64,000 nucleotides of DNA from the NCBI RefSeq assembly GCF_033296635.1, contig NW_026944120.1, positions 1-64,000 of the forward strand, in the 5' to 3' direction. Below, one piece after another: positions 21,178 through 32,648 of the stretch. Numbering within the stretch: position 1 is the first letter of the stretch; the number at the start of each line of letters is the position of its first letter. Source of the DNA: Dichotomopilus funicola (taxonomy: Eukaryota; Ascomycota; Sordariomycetes; Sordariales; Chaetomiaceae). The notes under the pieces were generated by a model. The model searched no databases and was not told where the DNA came from. It was given only the letters and a program-made list of their open reading frames with translations. The position numbers and the translations under genes were made by a program.

Positions 21178-23217
21178 TCACCTATACGGGCCCCGCGGCT
21201 GCGGCTGCTGCGGCGGCACCTGCGGGTAATACACCTGCGGCACGGGCACCGGCTGCATGGGCACCACGGGCGCGGCGGGGTACCTAGGAGCGGGAACGGG
21301 CACCGCGGCTATGTGGTGCCTGGGCGCAGGAACGACAGGGATCACAGGCGCAGGCGCTGTCACGCTAGCCCGGCGCCGTCGGGAGGAGGATGGCGTGGCG
21401 GGGATGACGGGAGCAGGACCAGGGACGATGATAGTACGGCCAGCACCGTTCGGAGCAGGTGGTATGATAATGGTAGGTCCAGCCGGTGCGGCGGGGTGCG
21501 GCACTCGGGCTTCGGGCTGCCGGCTGCTGGAGCGGCGGATACCGCTCCTACCGGCCGACTGCGCAGGAGGGGGTCCGCTGACAGAGGCCCGGCGCTCCCG
21601 GCGCGCCGATGGTACGTGTGAGTGGTTAGACATGGACGAGCCGGGTCGAGAGGGCGTTCCGGTACCCTGCGGTGGGTTGATTATTAGTTATATGTGCAAT
21701 TAAGTGGGAAACTCGGCCAATGTAGATGGGCCCTGAGTCCTGAGACCTGAGAGGGAGGCCGTGGTGGCTGTCCGTGATATCAGCGTCGGCTAGGTAGGAA
21801 CTTACCACATATACACCGTACGCGCGCATGTTAGCCTCACGCTTGTTGATCTCCACCTCGTCAAACCTCCGCACCATTCTGCCAAATTGATCCTCACCGT
21901 CAGAGTCATTGGCATAATCCCTGGCGCACTGCTGGAGCCAGGTCTTGAATGCCGCGTCTTTGTATGCCCTTTCCGGGAGGTAGGTCTTTAAGGTTGTAAA
22001 CAGTGTACCGATCAGGTGTTCGGTGGTTGGATGCGCCCGTCCTACGTCGCGAGTGGCGTTGTCGAAGTTCATAGTCAGGGCGGTGATGTGAAGCGTCAAC
22101 GCCAGCAGCACACGGCGGATGGCCGTCTTGGCCGAGGCAACGCCGGCCTGACGACGGAACTCGACGGTACCCAGGCGGGCAAAAGGGTCGAAGCTTGTCG
22201 ACGCGTACCTGGTCGTCTCTCCCGAACCTTCCATGGTGGTCATTCGCCTGGCGAAGGCGTTAGTGTCGTTCCCATGCTGGTATGCATGCCTGGTGATCCT
22301 CTCGAAGAGCGGGGCCCAGCCATGGAGTGCCACACTGTAATACTGTTGAGGGCTATAGATCGACCAGTTCGGCAATGCGTATCGGTTCATCCGACGCTCG
22401 GCCGGTAGAAGCCCCTTCAATGCACTTTCAAAGAAGAAGGCGCCCTTGGCCACCTGCGCAAGCTGGTCCATCGTGTACTTGCTGTCCTTATACGGCCCCG
22501 GGGAGACATGAACATGCTAATGGTTTATTCCCAAATCAGACGTCAGTCAACCGGTTCAACGAGTTATAACCAACTATAAATAGGTTCAAGGCGGTAAAGG
22601 GGGTGAAGAGCTTACGCATGACGTCAAGTCGTTCGTCCAGAGATCGAAAGTGCGGTTGATCGCATCAAACACCTGGTTGAAGGTGACGTTCCACTCGCTG
22701 TCCGCTGGGAATGGCGGCGAGATGATCTCAATACCCCCTGCGCCGTATAATGATTAGCTTGCTCATGGAGATATTCGGGGGGTTGGGGGTTGGGGGATGA
22801 AGGGATGAGGGGATGAGGGGGTGAGGGCAACAAATAAACGGAAGTTATCAGGGACATACACCATTTCCGGGTATCAGGAGGGTGCGTTAGCGTATATTCC
22901 TTCAAGCTCGCATCGCTTTCGCAAGACCAGCGATGATTGGGTCCAAGTGTTTGATCAAGAATCTCCAGGATAGCCTTCCCGACGCATCTGCGCTGCTTCT
23001 CCTTCCTGTCCTGGTTACCGGTGCCGTTTTCGAGGTCAAAATCCCAATCCCTCCAGTGCCCTGCCATGCTTCTGGGATTCCGCCGGAGCTTCTGCTGGAT
23101 AATCCCCTGGACACTCGGCTTAAGCTTGACGAAGATCTCGATCTCGGCTCCACACCACGGGTTCCGGAACGCGGTGGCACGGGAAGGAGCAGGAGCAGCG
23201 GCCCGGCGGGAGTTCAT
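21178..23217 (-). CDS. Putative amidoligase with proline-rich C-terminal tail
   Basis: A four-exon model: 23217-22860, 22737-22616, 22516-21806, 21666-21178. Introns are 122, 99 and 139 nt (donors GTATGT, GTAAGC, GTAAGT; acceptors GCAG, TTAG, GCAG); all phases agree and the product is 559 aa. The catalytic part resembles the Amidoligase_2 family (COOH-NH2 ligases of the glutamine synthetase/GCS fold): NPWCGAEIEIFVKL near residue 22, WGIEIISPPFP, a HVHVSPGPYKD block created across the second intron, and RMNRYALPNW. After about residue 395 the fold ends and a low-complexity tail rich in Pro, Ala, Val and Arg runs to the C-terminus (PAPVIPVVPAP-type units). Substrate is unknown; family members are predicted ATP-dependent amide-bond formers. 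The tail may mediate binding or localisation. Confidence 0.8.
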
Positions 23218-24924
23218 GATTACAAATATTGAGTTGGGGTTAAACGAATAAGAAGAGGTGACAGGGAAAGATGGAACAGCTGTGAGGGTATAGATACAAT
23301 GTACCTCCTCAGACTTGACTTAGGATACAGGCGGCGTAAGGAAAGCGGGGCGGCCTACGACAACCAGTGTCAAAGGCAAAACGTGAGAAATGAGAGATGA
23401 AGGTGTGTGTGCTGGAGAGAAGGTTATCCGGTGTTACGGCTACGGAAAACACGCTTTTATAGTTAATCTCTATCGAATCTGTCCGATGAATCTATCGATA
23501 CGATGTCGTGGCCTAAAGCAACAGCATGGTAAGTAAGCCAGGACACATGAGAAGGTTCCCACCATGTACGAGAATAACGTGCGAGATCCTCTGGACGGTG
23601 GCCCAAGCTGTGGTCGCCACCACTTCTCAGACGTTGAACTCGTAATATCTCATTCTCCTAGCGGACATTAGGCCCACCGAAAACCTAATTGCTTATGTCG
23701 TCTGTGACGGGACGGCCAACCGACAGCTCACTGGTTGGGCTGATCTGTGTTTTCTGGTGTCCACCGTAGGCCGATTAAGACTTGATAGTAACAACAACGT
23801 AAGTGGCCGATTTCGTCCCTTGTACATCACAGTCGGTAACAGGCGTTCTCCATGCTTGCTGCTTACTGCGGGCCTAGTCAGGCTGTCAGAGCTCAAGGTC
23901 AAAGTCCTCAAGTTGAGCGCTACTTTACGAGTGTGTTCAAGGCCGTCATATGGCCTGGCTGAGCTGACCTAATTAGAGGCAAGGGTCAACATGATGGAAG
24001 GTGTACAACAACAGCTAAATATAGATAGATGTATAGACATATTCTTTCTAGTTTGGAGATTTCTCCCAATTGGATGTTGGAACTGACGTGAAACGTTCAG
24101 CACCTAGGTACCTAGGTAGCTATCCGTAGTTTTCTCTGGCTGTTAGTGAAGAGTGGGGTGGAAATTGAGATTCTGTGAAGGCAGGACCGCAGGGCCAACT
24201 TTACCCGCCTCATTGTTAACCAACAATGACAGGCAAAGAAGAAACGACCACCGAGGTCTGGGATCCATGTTCAGTAATCCTCTTGCGATCGCTGGCTGCT
24301 TTCCACCTTGAGGCAATATTCGGTGCTGACCTAAGACACATTGGTTTCATAATGACCTCTGATTAGGTAAGGGAGATAAACCCTTGATATTTCGGGTACA
24401 AAGCCAGCACTCAAAATGTAGGAGACCTTATTTCTCCTGCGAGTGCTTGAGGATACGAAGTAGTTGGGCGGCGCGGGCTCCCAGGGCCGCAGGCCGATGT
24501 GTTATACTTTGCTACCTAGATTACTTTCACTGCGCCGCATTTAGGTACGAGGTCACCAACGACCGTGATTACCAACCAGCTTGGTGTAAGGTTGCTGACT
24601 CCGTATAGCTGTAGCGTCATTGGCGTAAGCGAACGTTTTCATTTCCGTGCGATCGGCGATGCGTGCCTTGCCTCCATAGTGACGGCTGCCGTTGTATAAG
24701 AGCGGGATGAGCCCCCGACGTAATTAGGTAGGTACAATAAAGCATCAAGTCACTTTCGGAAACATAACATTGAGGACAACTGCATTGTATTTTGTTTGAA
24801 AACAACCCGCTGGTTATCTCGCCACTCATCGACGACGTGACTTATCTATATCTACCATCTCCCTCGACTCTGCTATTCAATCAATTTCTCACCGACCTAC
24901 CTCCTTTCTTAGGAAACCGGAATC
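23218..24924. other. Intergenic, no gene seen
   Basis: About 1.7 kb between two divergently transcribed genes (amidoligase minus, Ala/Pro protein plus). Only short ORFs with no recognised similarity are present. Confidence 0.5.
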
Positions 24925-25818
24925 ATGCCCAGCGGAAACAACACCACCTCTGGCACCAGAGCCCCGGCGGCTCCGACAAGCTCTAGCGCCAGGCCCCCGG
25001 CGGCTCCAGCAAGCTCTAGCACCAGGGCCCCGGCGCCTCCCGCGAGCTCTAATACTAGGGCCCCGGCAGCTCCGGCATCCTCGAATACGAGGGCCCCCGC
25101 GGCCCCGGCAAACCGTAGCACAGGAGCCCCGGCGGCTTCGGCGGCTCCGGCGGCCTCGTCAGCTTCAGCAGCCTCGTCAGGCGCACCTCCCCCACCGGAG
25201 CCCCTAAGTCCCGAGCTTGATAGGGAGGAGAAGAATAAAGATTCCAGGCGAGAAAAACACTTTCTCAAGGCGCTCAGCGCCGGCAACACCGAATACACAT
25301 ATCTCATCGCCTTCGACCAGTCCACTCTTGCCATGAAGTCGGAACTGGACAGGGAGCTCGGCCTAGACGCGCAGCACGCACTCAAGCCGTTCAGCGTGAC
25401 CCGAGTGGCAGCCTCGTACGAGGCTCTTCCCGAGGGCCGCGACGATCTTGGCACCGTCCACGTCGCGCAGGTTAGCGGCGTCCAGGTGGAGAAACTTGAG
25501 GAAAAGTTTAAATTCTCAAGGATTTTGGTCCAGATCCAGGACCTGCAACGCTTCGCCTCGAAGCTTGTCCCGACCGACTCGTCCGCTCATGGTCAGGCTC
25601 CTCCCGCGGCTCAGCAGGCCGCCGCCGCTCCTACCCCTGCGCACCCGTCCGGTCCTCCCGGCAGCTCTACTCCGCATCGCCAACCGGCGAACTCGTCCAC
25701 CCCCGCCGCCGCCCCCGCTCAGCACCGGCAAGCTGGCGGGACGCCTGCTCCCGCGGCTGCGAGGGGCTCTTCTGGTAGGCCTGGTGCTGCTGTTGCTGGA
25801 CAACAGCAGCAGCGTTAG
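24925..25818 (+). CDS. Ala/Pro/Ser-rich repeat protein, function unknown
   Basis: An intronless 297-aa ORF. Residues 10-70 consist of about five tandem 11-residue units of RAPAAPASSNT type. Residues 95-215 form a more complex, charged and probably folded middle (EREKH-like helix, then TYLIAFDQSTLAMKSELDREL, AASYEALPEG, VAQVSGVQVEKLEEKF). The remainder is again Ala/Pro/Ser/Gln-rich and ends in QQQQR. There is no signal peptide, membrane segment or catalytic motif. The middle repeats the theme of an N-terminal strand followed by helices, loosely like small inhibitor-type domains of subtilases, but I cannot place it in a family with confidence. Confidence 0.5.
   Translation: MPSGNNTTSGTRAPAAPTSSSARPPAAPASSSTRAPAPPASSNTRAPAAPASSNTRAPAAPANRSTGAPAASAAPAASSASAASSGAPPPPEPLSPELDREEKNKDSRREKHFLKALSAGNTEYTYLIAFDQSTLAMKSELDRELGLDAQHALKPFSVTRVAASYEALPEGRDDLGTVHVAQVSGVQVEKLEEKFKFSRILVQIQDLQRFASKLVPTDSSAHGQAPPAAQQAAAAPTPAHPSGPPGSSTPHRQPANSSTPAAAPAQHRQAGGTPAPAAARGSSGRPGAAVAGQQQQR
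24955..25130 (+). repeat. 33-bp tandem repeat (RAPAAPASSNT units)
   Basis: Five to six imperfect 33-bp units inside the Ala/Pro-rich gene, each coding an 11-residue RAPAAPASSNT-like unit. Copies differ mostly at the Ser/Asn/Thr positions. Such in-frame minisatellites often vary in copy number between strains. Confidence 0.8.
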
Positions 25819-26288
25819 AGCCGTGGAAAATCGAAGGATAGGCAGGAGACTTTGGTTTGGCATTAGCTCCAAGCTAATAACAGATTGTATCCTAAAGCTG
25901 AAGTAACCGCGATGTTTTATATACATTCCCTATCGTCCTCAGCTGCACCAGCAGTACGTGTTCCAGAAACGGTGTCCCAGAAAGAAGTAAACGATTCAAG
26001 GACAGCACTACGATTCCATGTAAGATTTTATTCTAAAAGAAGCAACGCTGGTTTATGTAGATTGTGGGAGGTAGTTTCATTATATAATTGGTAGACTTTG
26101 CATTTCGGCTTGTCAGTTGGAGAGGGTTTTGGTGAATGGAGGCAGTGCTGCACGAAGGGCTGACATGATGAGGCTCATTGGGTTGCTAATCCACGTTCGC
26201 ATGCATAAGTTGAGCGAATCTACCCCGCTGCAGCTCCAACAAGGCTCTCGACTCGAACCGTCCACATCTCAAACCACACACGCGAATC
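25819..26288. other. Intergenic, no gene seen
   Basis: About 470 bp before the NLR-like locus; presumably its promoter. Nothing else supported. Confidence 0.5.
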
Positions 26289-29200
26289 ATGGACAACGGG
26301 CATACAGGTCCTCTAAGGTTACTCTCCCTAGGTATGTGACGCTATGCTCCGTCATAGTGTGACAACTCCAGGCTCACCACCTGACAGACGGAGGGGGCAT
26401 TCGTGGGCTCTCGTCCTTGATCATCCTTCAGCACCTGATGAAAAGTGTCAATCCGGAAGATCCGCCAAAGCCATGCGACTACTTCGACCTCATCGGAGGA
26501 ACTAGTACTGGCGGGTGATTATTACCGACGGAGAAACAGCGAGGTATTAGACATGCTAATGAAACGCAGGCTGATAGCCATTATGCTCGGTCGGCTTCGT
26601 ATGGGCGTTACGGAATGTATTGACAAGTACCTGCAGCTTTCTGCGTCGGCCTTCACGCGGAAGAGGAACAAGATAAACATCATGGGCAAAGGAAAAGACT
26701 TATGGACTATGCACGGAAAATACCGATCCGAGAGTCTCGTCGAGGAGTTCAGAGCAGCCGCCAGCGAGGCCGCCGGAGATGCGGACGCACTTCTATTCGA
26801 GCCTGGCGGACTGTGCAGAGTGTGAGTTTCCAATCCCGATAGGAAACCTGCCGATATTCCTCTCCTGGTACTCATGGTATTCCCAACCGGGCAGCTTTGT
26901 TTGCACACAGTCCAAAGCGCTCAACACGCCCGTCTTGTTGCGATCTTACACTACGGCCGACTCGGTCGACGGCTTATCGACGACCGATGTCAAGATATGG
27001 GAAGCTGCCCGTGCGACCTCGGCAGCATCCACCTTCTTCGATCCGATACGCATCGGCTGCCAGGAGTTTGTTGACGGGGCCACGGGTTGGAACAACCCCG
27101 TCGAGGCCGTCCTGGCCGAAGCCAACTCCATCTGGAAAGACACCCCGTCGAGGATCCAGTGCCTCGTGAGTATCGGGACGGGCAAGTCTCAGTTCCGGGA
27201 CTTCCGCAGTAACCTGATCGAGATGAAGCGGACGCTCGTGGCCTTGGCCACCGAGGCCGAAGAGACAGAGCAACGCGTCTACCGGAACCAGAAGAACTTT
27301 GGCGTTGGTGGACGCTATTTCCGCTTCAATGTTGACCGTGGTCTAGAGGATGTTGTGCTGGACGAGTACGAAAAGCGAGGGGACATCGTGACAGCCACTG
27401 AGGCGTATCTCGACGACCCGCGTGTCCATGCCCTGGTCACCGACTTCCTCCAGGCCAAGTCACCGTCGTACATCTTCATCACCGAGGCCGACAGGGAGAG
27501 GTATCTGCGATTGCTGCCATATTTTGATCCGCGAGTAGCCCATAACCTCGCACGGGATCTGCGTACCGACAAATCGACGGGGTTGTGGTTTTTGGAAGGA
27601 CACTTCCAAACTTGGAGGAAGGATCCTCGGTCTTTTACGTGGCTCTATGCCAAAGGTGAGTGGTCACTATCTGTGCCCGGCCCGGTGAGGCTGCGGGAGT
27701 TGGTTTTCATGTTAGCCTTGTGTTGGTGGCGTAGCTGGGTCCGGCAAGACGGTTCTTAGCTCCACGATTATTGACGCAATGAAGCAGGACCATGTTGGCG
27801 CGCTCGCCTTCTTTTACTTTTCCATCCGGAATGGGCCAGTTACTCTACGCCAGTTCAAGTGCTCGTTACTTGTCCAGATCCTCCAGCAGCTCATCCGACC
27901 GGATAAGTTGAGTATTTTCCCTCTGCCGAACCCGGGATGGAAGACCTCGATCAGGTGATTTTGAGTATGCTCGGGCTGTCGAACAACGCGTACATTTTCG
28001 TGGATGCCTTGGATGAGTGCCGCCGGCCCGAATTGCAAAGACGGGTGATTCATTTCTTCGGCTGGCTGTCACAGCAGGACATAGGCAACACGCGCATTCT
28101 TGTCACAAGCCGTCGAGAGCCGGACCTCGAAGAAGCCATCAAGGCGCTCCCCATTCACAAACACCTTGTGCCATTTCGCGTCGGAGAGATCAACCGGGAT
28201 ATCCGGAGCCACCTCGAGACGCTGCTGCAGGCCGAGACCTTCAAACGGTGGGCGGATTCGCTGAAGGAAGAGGTCTTGGACTACCTCGCCAGGCATTCCG
28301 ATGGTGTGTTCCGCTGGGCTCACCTGCAGATGCAGACCCTTGATTGGCAGGAGCGAGAAAAGGATGTGAGGAAGGCGCTCAAACGTCTTCGCAAGGGTCT
28401 CGAGGCAACCCACGAAGCCATCCTCAAACGGGTCCAAGATGAGGATAAATTCGAGGAAGCGTTAGCGATCTTGCGCTGGCTTGCGTATTCCACGCAGCCT
28501 CTGACGTTGGCCGAGGCGGCTGAGGTCGCCGCCTTTGAGATTGACGACACCAACATCTTGCCCGAGTCGAACGACTTTTCGGTTGCCTTTCACCCCGGCA
28601 ACCGCTTGATGGAAGCTTCATCTATCCAACGGATTCTGGCGGGCCCTCGTGACGGTCGACGAGAAGGAGGCATCACATTCTGGTGATGTTATAATTTACC
28701 TCGACCATAGCTCGGTTCACGACTATCTACACAGCAGCGGAGTTGTGCCGGCCTCCTTCTGGCTAGATCCCACCAACAGCCATGTGTTCGTGTTCAGGAC
28801 TTGCATGGCGTATGTTGCCCATTACGACGACGCCGCCGCGGCCGGATGGCAGCAACCACCATATCCACTGCTGCAATACGCATGTCAGAGAGCGCTGGAC
28901 CACTTATATATCCTATCATCTATGGATGACCAGAAGGACTGGCCTGGTCGGCTCTAGCATTCACGCCAACAAAGAGGCTCGGGGCTGCCTTCAAACTGTT
29001 CCGCCACCACATGAAAGCTACCTTAACCTACCCTGCCCTGTCGGATCGGTCGCTCGATTTGCCGCCGATCCTTATCGTTTCCAATCCCTACCGTATCCTA
29101 GACTACGCGGCCTCAGTGGGCGACCTTGGGTTGGTGAAGCTGGCCCTCGACTTCGGAGCCTCCCAGCCTGCTTACCAGGGCCGTTGGACACCCCTTCATA

Positions 29201-31381
29201 CTGCGGCGCTCAAGCGTCGCCTACATGGGACAGGTGGGTCCTATGTTCCAACCCACGAAATTGATCGCGCCGGCGTTATAGGGGAGCTTGTTAATTCAGG
29301 GCATCACATCAACTCAGTAAGCTCCGGTGGCTGGACGCCGTTGCATGTTGCCGCCAGGTGGGCCCACGGCGATCTGGTAGATTGCTTCTTGCAGTTTAAC
29401 GATGTTGACATCCGTGCGGCAAATTTTGACGGTTCCACGCCTCTCGTCCTGGCGGCCGCTTGGGGCCATGTCGAGATTGTTAGCGTGCTCTTGAGCTACG
29501 AGAACATCCGGCCCGATGATGTCGACGAAGAGGGCCGGACGGCGCTGAGCTGGGCAGCTTTTGGTGGGCACGACAACATTATTGAGGTTCTTGGAGGGCA
29601 CGGCGACGTCAATATCAACGCTGTCGATTTTCGAGGACGAACAGCCCTCATCTGGGCATCGAGTTTAGGCCTGACTTCGGTCGTAACGCGATTGCTCAGC
29701 TTGGCCGGAATACAGCCCGATGCGAGGGACATTTTGGGCAGGACAGCGCTATCCTGGGCCGCCCTACGTGGGCACCGAGATATATTGTCTCGGCGCTTTG
29801 CAGTCGCTATGATGTCTCGGTGAATCCCGTCGACAACGAAGGCCGGGACCTCCACGCGCTTGCCCAGAGTCGACACGATGGCGTGCTACCGACTGAAGAT
29901 ACCGCTGATTTGGAGGGCAACAGACACCCCAACGCGTGCACAACTCCCAGCGATTCCCACAACTTGCCATTACACAGCTTCCGCATTGACCGGTCGCCTC
30001 CAGACAAGCCAACTGCAGAGGTCGAGAACGACAATCGACCCGACTTCCAGGCATTTGTGCTGGGAGACCACAGACGCGAGGTTTGTTTTGTCAAGTTCTC
30101 TCACGATGGGAGCCGGCTCGTTGCTGGTGGAGATTTCTACTGCGTTGTTATTTGGGACCTAGCTTTCCAAATGGCGCTGTTCAAACTCAAAGGCCACAAG
30201 CAGGCAGTGAGCTGCGCGGCATGGTCACCAGATGATAGTATGGTGGTTACCACCAGTCTTGACCGCACAGCAAAGTTGTGGGATGCCGATGTGAGTAGAA
30301 GCAAGCCCGGCGGCCTATCGTGATGTCTGGTGTCGATCCAGTATCCAAAGATAGGTACTTGGGTATCCAGTTAAGGATCTAAGCTTCTAACCCGCTGCTG
30401 GCATTTAGAAACGGTGTCCTTCTCAAGACCCTCGGCCCGTACGGGACGGCCCTTTACACTTGTGTTTGGGCACTGGACCCCGAGTGCTTCTTCGTTGGTG
30501 TTGCCAGCCCAAAAATTCTCCGTGATACAAGGGAGCGTTCCACGAGACGATGGGTGTGGCACCAATACAATGGACAGACTCGCCCTGGAAAAAGCCCGAC
30601 CTTCCCTCTATACACCCCGAATCGCGGCGCCGTGTGGGTAGATGGGTTCTCGTGTCTCCTATTGGCTGTCTGTGACGATGGGGAATGGCTCGTGGTGGGC
30701 GATAACATCAGCTCTCTCCGGGTCTACCACATCACCACGAAGAACCTTCTTCGCACCATCTCCATGCCGTCACGTGTCGTTCACCTGTCTACCATCACCG
30801 GCTCTCCACATGTCTTGGTTCGGCTTTATTCCGGCGATATGTTGCTAGTTGACCCGTTCTCAGGGAAGTGGGTTCAAGATTTCTCAGATCCTGAAGCCGG
30901 CGCGAGCCAGTTTGTGCTAGGCTGTGGCCTCGGTGGCCCTGATGAGACGCTTGCTCTCGGGTGTAACGACGGTGAGCAGGTATTCCACCGTGGTCGTCTA
31001 CTAACGCTAATGGAGCCGTTAGATGGTGGGATCTCGGTTTTCCACACCACAACTGGCGAACTCATATCGCGTCTCAAGTTTCACGACCAAAGATGCAACT
31101 CAGTGGATTGGTCTTCCGTTGATCCTTATCTCTTTGCTTCGGCCAGCGACGATGGAAGAATCCTGATGTCAGTTTTCTCAAGCACCTATTTCGGTACACT
31201 TTCGATGACTAACTAGCCACTAATTATTAGCTGGACATCTCGCACCTATTCAGTTAGAGGAGATTTGCCCTCCTTTGAGACCTGCACGCGTTTACTTCGA
31301 CGGCTTGATCTCCCGAGGGACGAGATTAGGTTTATAGAAGAACCTTTGGATAAATATATGCCTAGGTCATTTTCAGCCTAG
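26289..31381 (+). pseudogene. NLR-like gene: patatin-NACHT-ankyrin-WD40, broken by indels
   Basis: The 5' part has clean exons: 26289-26331, 26388-26514, 26570-26821, 26895-27655, 27735 onward, with introns of 55-79 nt and consistent phase. Patatin lipase motifs are complete: DGGGIRG (formed across intron 1), GGTSTGG nucleophile, and VDGATGWNNP with the catalytic Asp. A NACHT-type NTPase follows: P-loop AGSGKT at the start of exon 5 and Walker B IFVDALDEC near 27995-28020. Next are about seven ankyrin repeats (29.1-29.9 kb, TPLHVAA/RTALSWAA type), then WD40 blades (30.0-31.25 kb), ending after an intron at 31168-31230. The frame changes near 27900-27936, 28641-28647, 28945-28955 and 29785-29795, and the intron at 30291-30408 leaves a one-base phase mismatch. 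Fungal NLRs of this class act in self/non-self recognition and cell death. This copy appears inactive unless the shifts are errors. Confidence 0.75.
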
Positions 31382-31760
31382 AAGGCAGATGAGGTACAAT
31401 CAGTGTATTATTGGGGCTAATATTCTTTAAAGCGCTGGGGGTGACTCAAAGCTTTAAGGTCCATTGGTCATGCAAAGCCTAGGGCTGGTGGAAGCGTAGT
31501 AGTTTCAAATAGAAGCAGGAGTGGAAAGCAGCTACCTACTAAGTAAGGACTAGCATATAACTGATTTCAGCAAGTAACGTTATAGCTAGCTCCTTACCTT
31601 TGTCCGTAAGTCATGAACAGTATATATAAGAGTACCTAGTTCAGCCTTAAAACCCAGCTGGTAACATGATTCTCAGTCCTACTACAGCCTACTCCTAAAA
31701 CTGGCCAACCACTACGTCCTCGGTCGTATCTTCTAATACGTTCCCTACCTTTCCCCACTC
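31382..31760. other. Intergenic, no gene seen
   Basis: About 380 bp of AT-rich sequence between the NLR-like locus and an RTA1-like fragment. Nothing recognisable. Confidence 0.5.
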
Positions 31761-31772
31761 CCTCATAGCAAA

Positions 31773-32260
31773 GTGCTTACTACGTTTGGCGGCCTAGTGA
31801 TGCTCGTCGAGCTCCTGAACGCACTTGGGGTAGCCCTCGCCGGCAACCTCACCATCGCCACCCTCGCGATGCAGCTGGCCATCATTCTCATTTTCGTCAC
31901 CCTCGCGGCCCTCCTCCACCGCCGATGCGCGAGGGCCGGCGTCCGCTCCAGGGCGGTCACCACGATGCTGGCGACGCTGTACGCGAGCATGGCGCTGATG
32001 CCGCTCCGCTGCATCCACCGGCTGGTGGAACACACGGGCAATAATTACCACGGTGGGCCTCACTGACATCGGCGCGCTACGAGGCCGTCTTCTACGTGTT
32101 CGAGGCCGCGCTCATGCTCGTTAAACTCGGTGTTGTGGAACGTCTGGCGCCCGGGCCGCTTTCTGCCCCGGGACAACCTCACATACCTGGCGTGGGACGG
32201 GACCGAGGCGCGCCGGGAAGAGGAGGCCGACGGCCAGTCGGTTGTCAAGATTGCGGCGCA
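31773..32260 (+). pseudogene. RTA1-like membrane protein, 3' fragment with frameshift
   Basis: The first frame (31773-32066) encodes three hydrophobic segments (FGGLVMLVELLNALGVALAGN, LAMQLAIILIFVTLAALL, MLATLYASMALMPLRCIHRLVEH) with the RxxxRxxE-like arrangement of RTA1-type lipid-translocating exporters. The similarity resumes in other frames: YEAVFYVFEAALML near 32081-32121, then NSVLWNVWRPGRFLP near 32123-32170. At least one shift, near 32110-32125, is needed, and another break or unspliced segment lies near 32060-32075. The 5' half of the expected 7-TM protein and an ATG are missing. It follows the broken NLR-like locus, so this 6-kb interval looks like a graveyard. Confidence 0.45.
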
Positions 32261-32648
32261 TCTCTTGACGGTTGATCTCCTCTTCTGCAGGAAAAGTCAG
32301 AGTGAAGGGTTCCATGAGCTTGCTCAATACCTGACTAGGGGTGGGTCGCGGGAGGGGGTTTTGGGCACCGGTGGCTAGTTCATTCCTAGTCAAGGATTGG
32401 GCTCGGAACTTGAGGCCCTCAGCGCGTAGGACTTTGAGATTAGATGGTATAATTAAGGGCCGTTTTCCTGCGGCAATAAACGGCTTTTCAGAAATAATAC
32501 GCCAAAGGGGGCAGTTCGTATTCTGGCGAGGGGAGGGACAGGGTTTGTAATAATTCAGGCGGTTCTCAAATAATTACCTCATCTACCAATGGCTTGGCAG
32601 ATAATAACAAGATCTGCCCTCTGTCTACCTAGAATCTACTTTCGCAGA

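Noticed and set aside
26225..26262. tRNA gene suggested by a GGTTCGAGTC-like B box on the minus strand
   Set aside because: The T-stem and acceptor stem do not pair and no A box is found at the right distance.
26289..31381. RIP as the cause of the broken NLR-like gene
   Set aside because: The breaks are small insertions or deletions and the remaining sequence is GC-normal with no wave of C-to-T stop codons.
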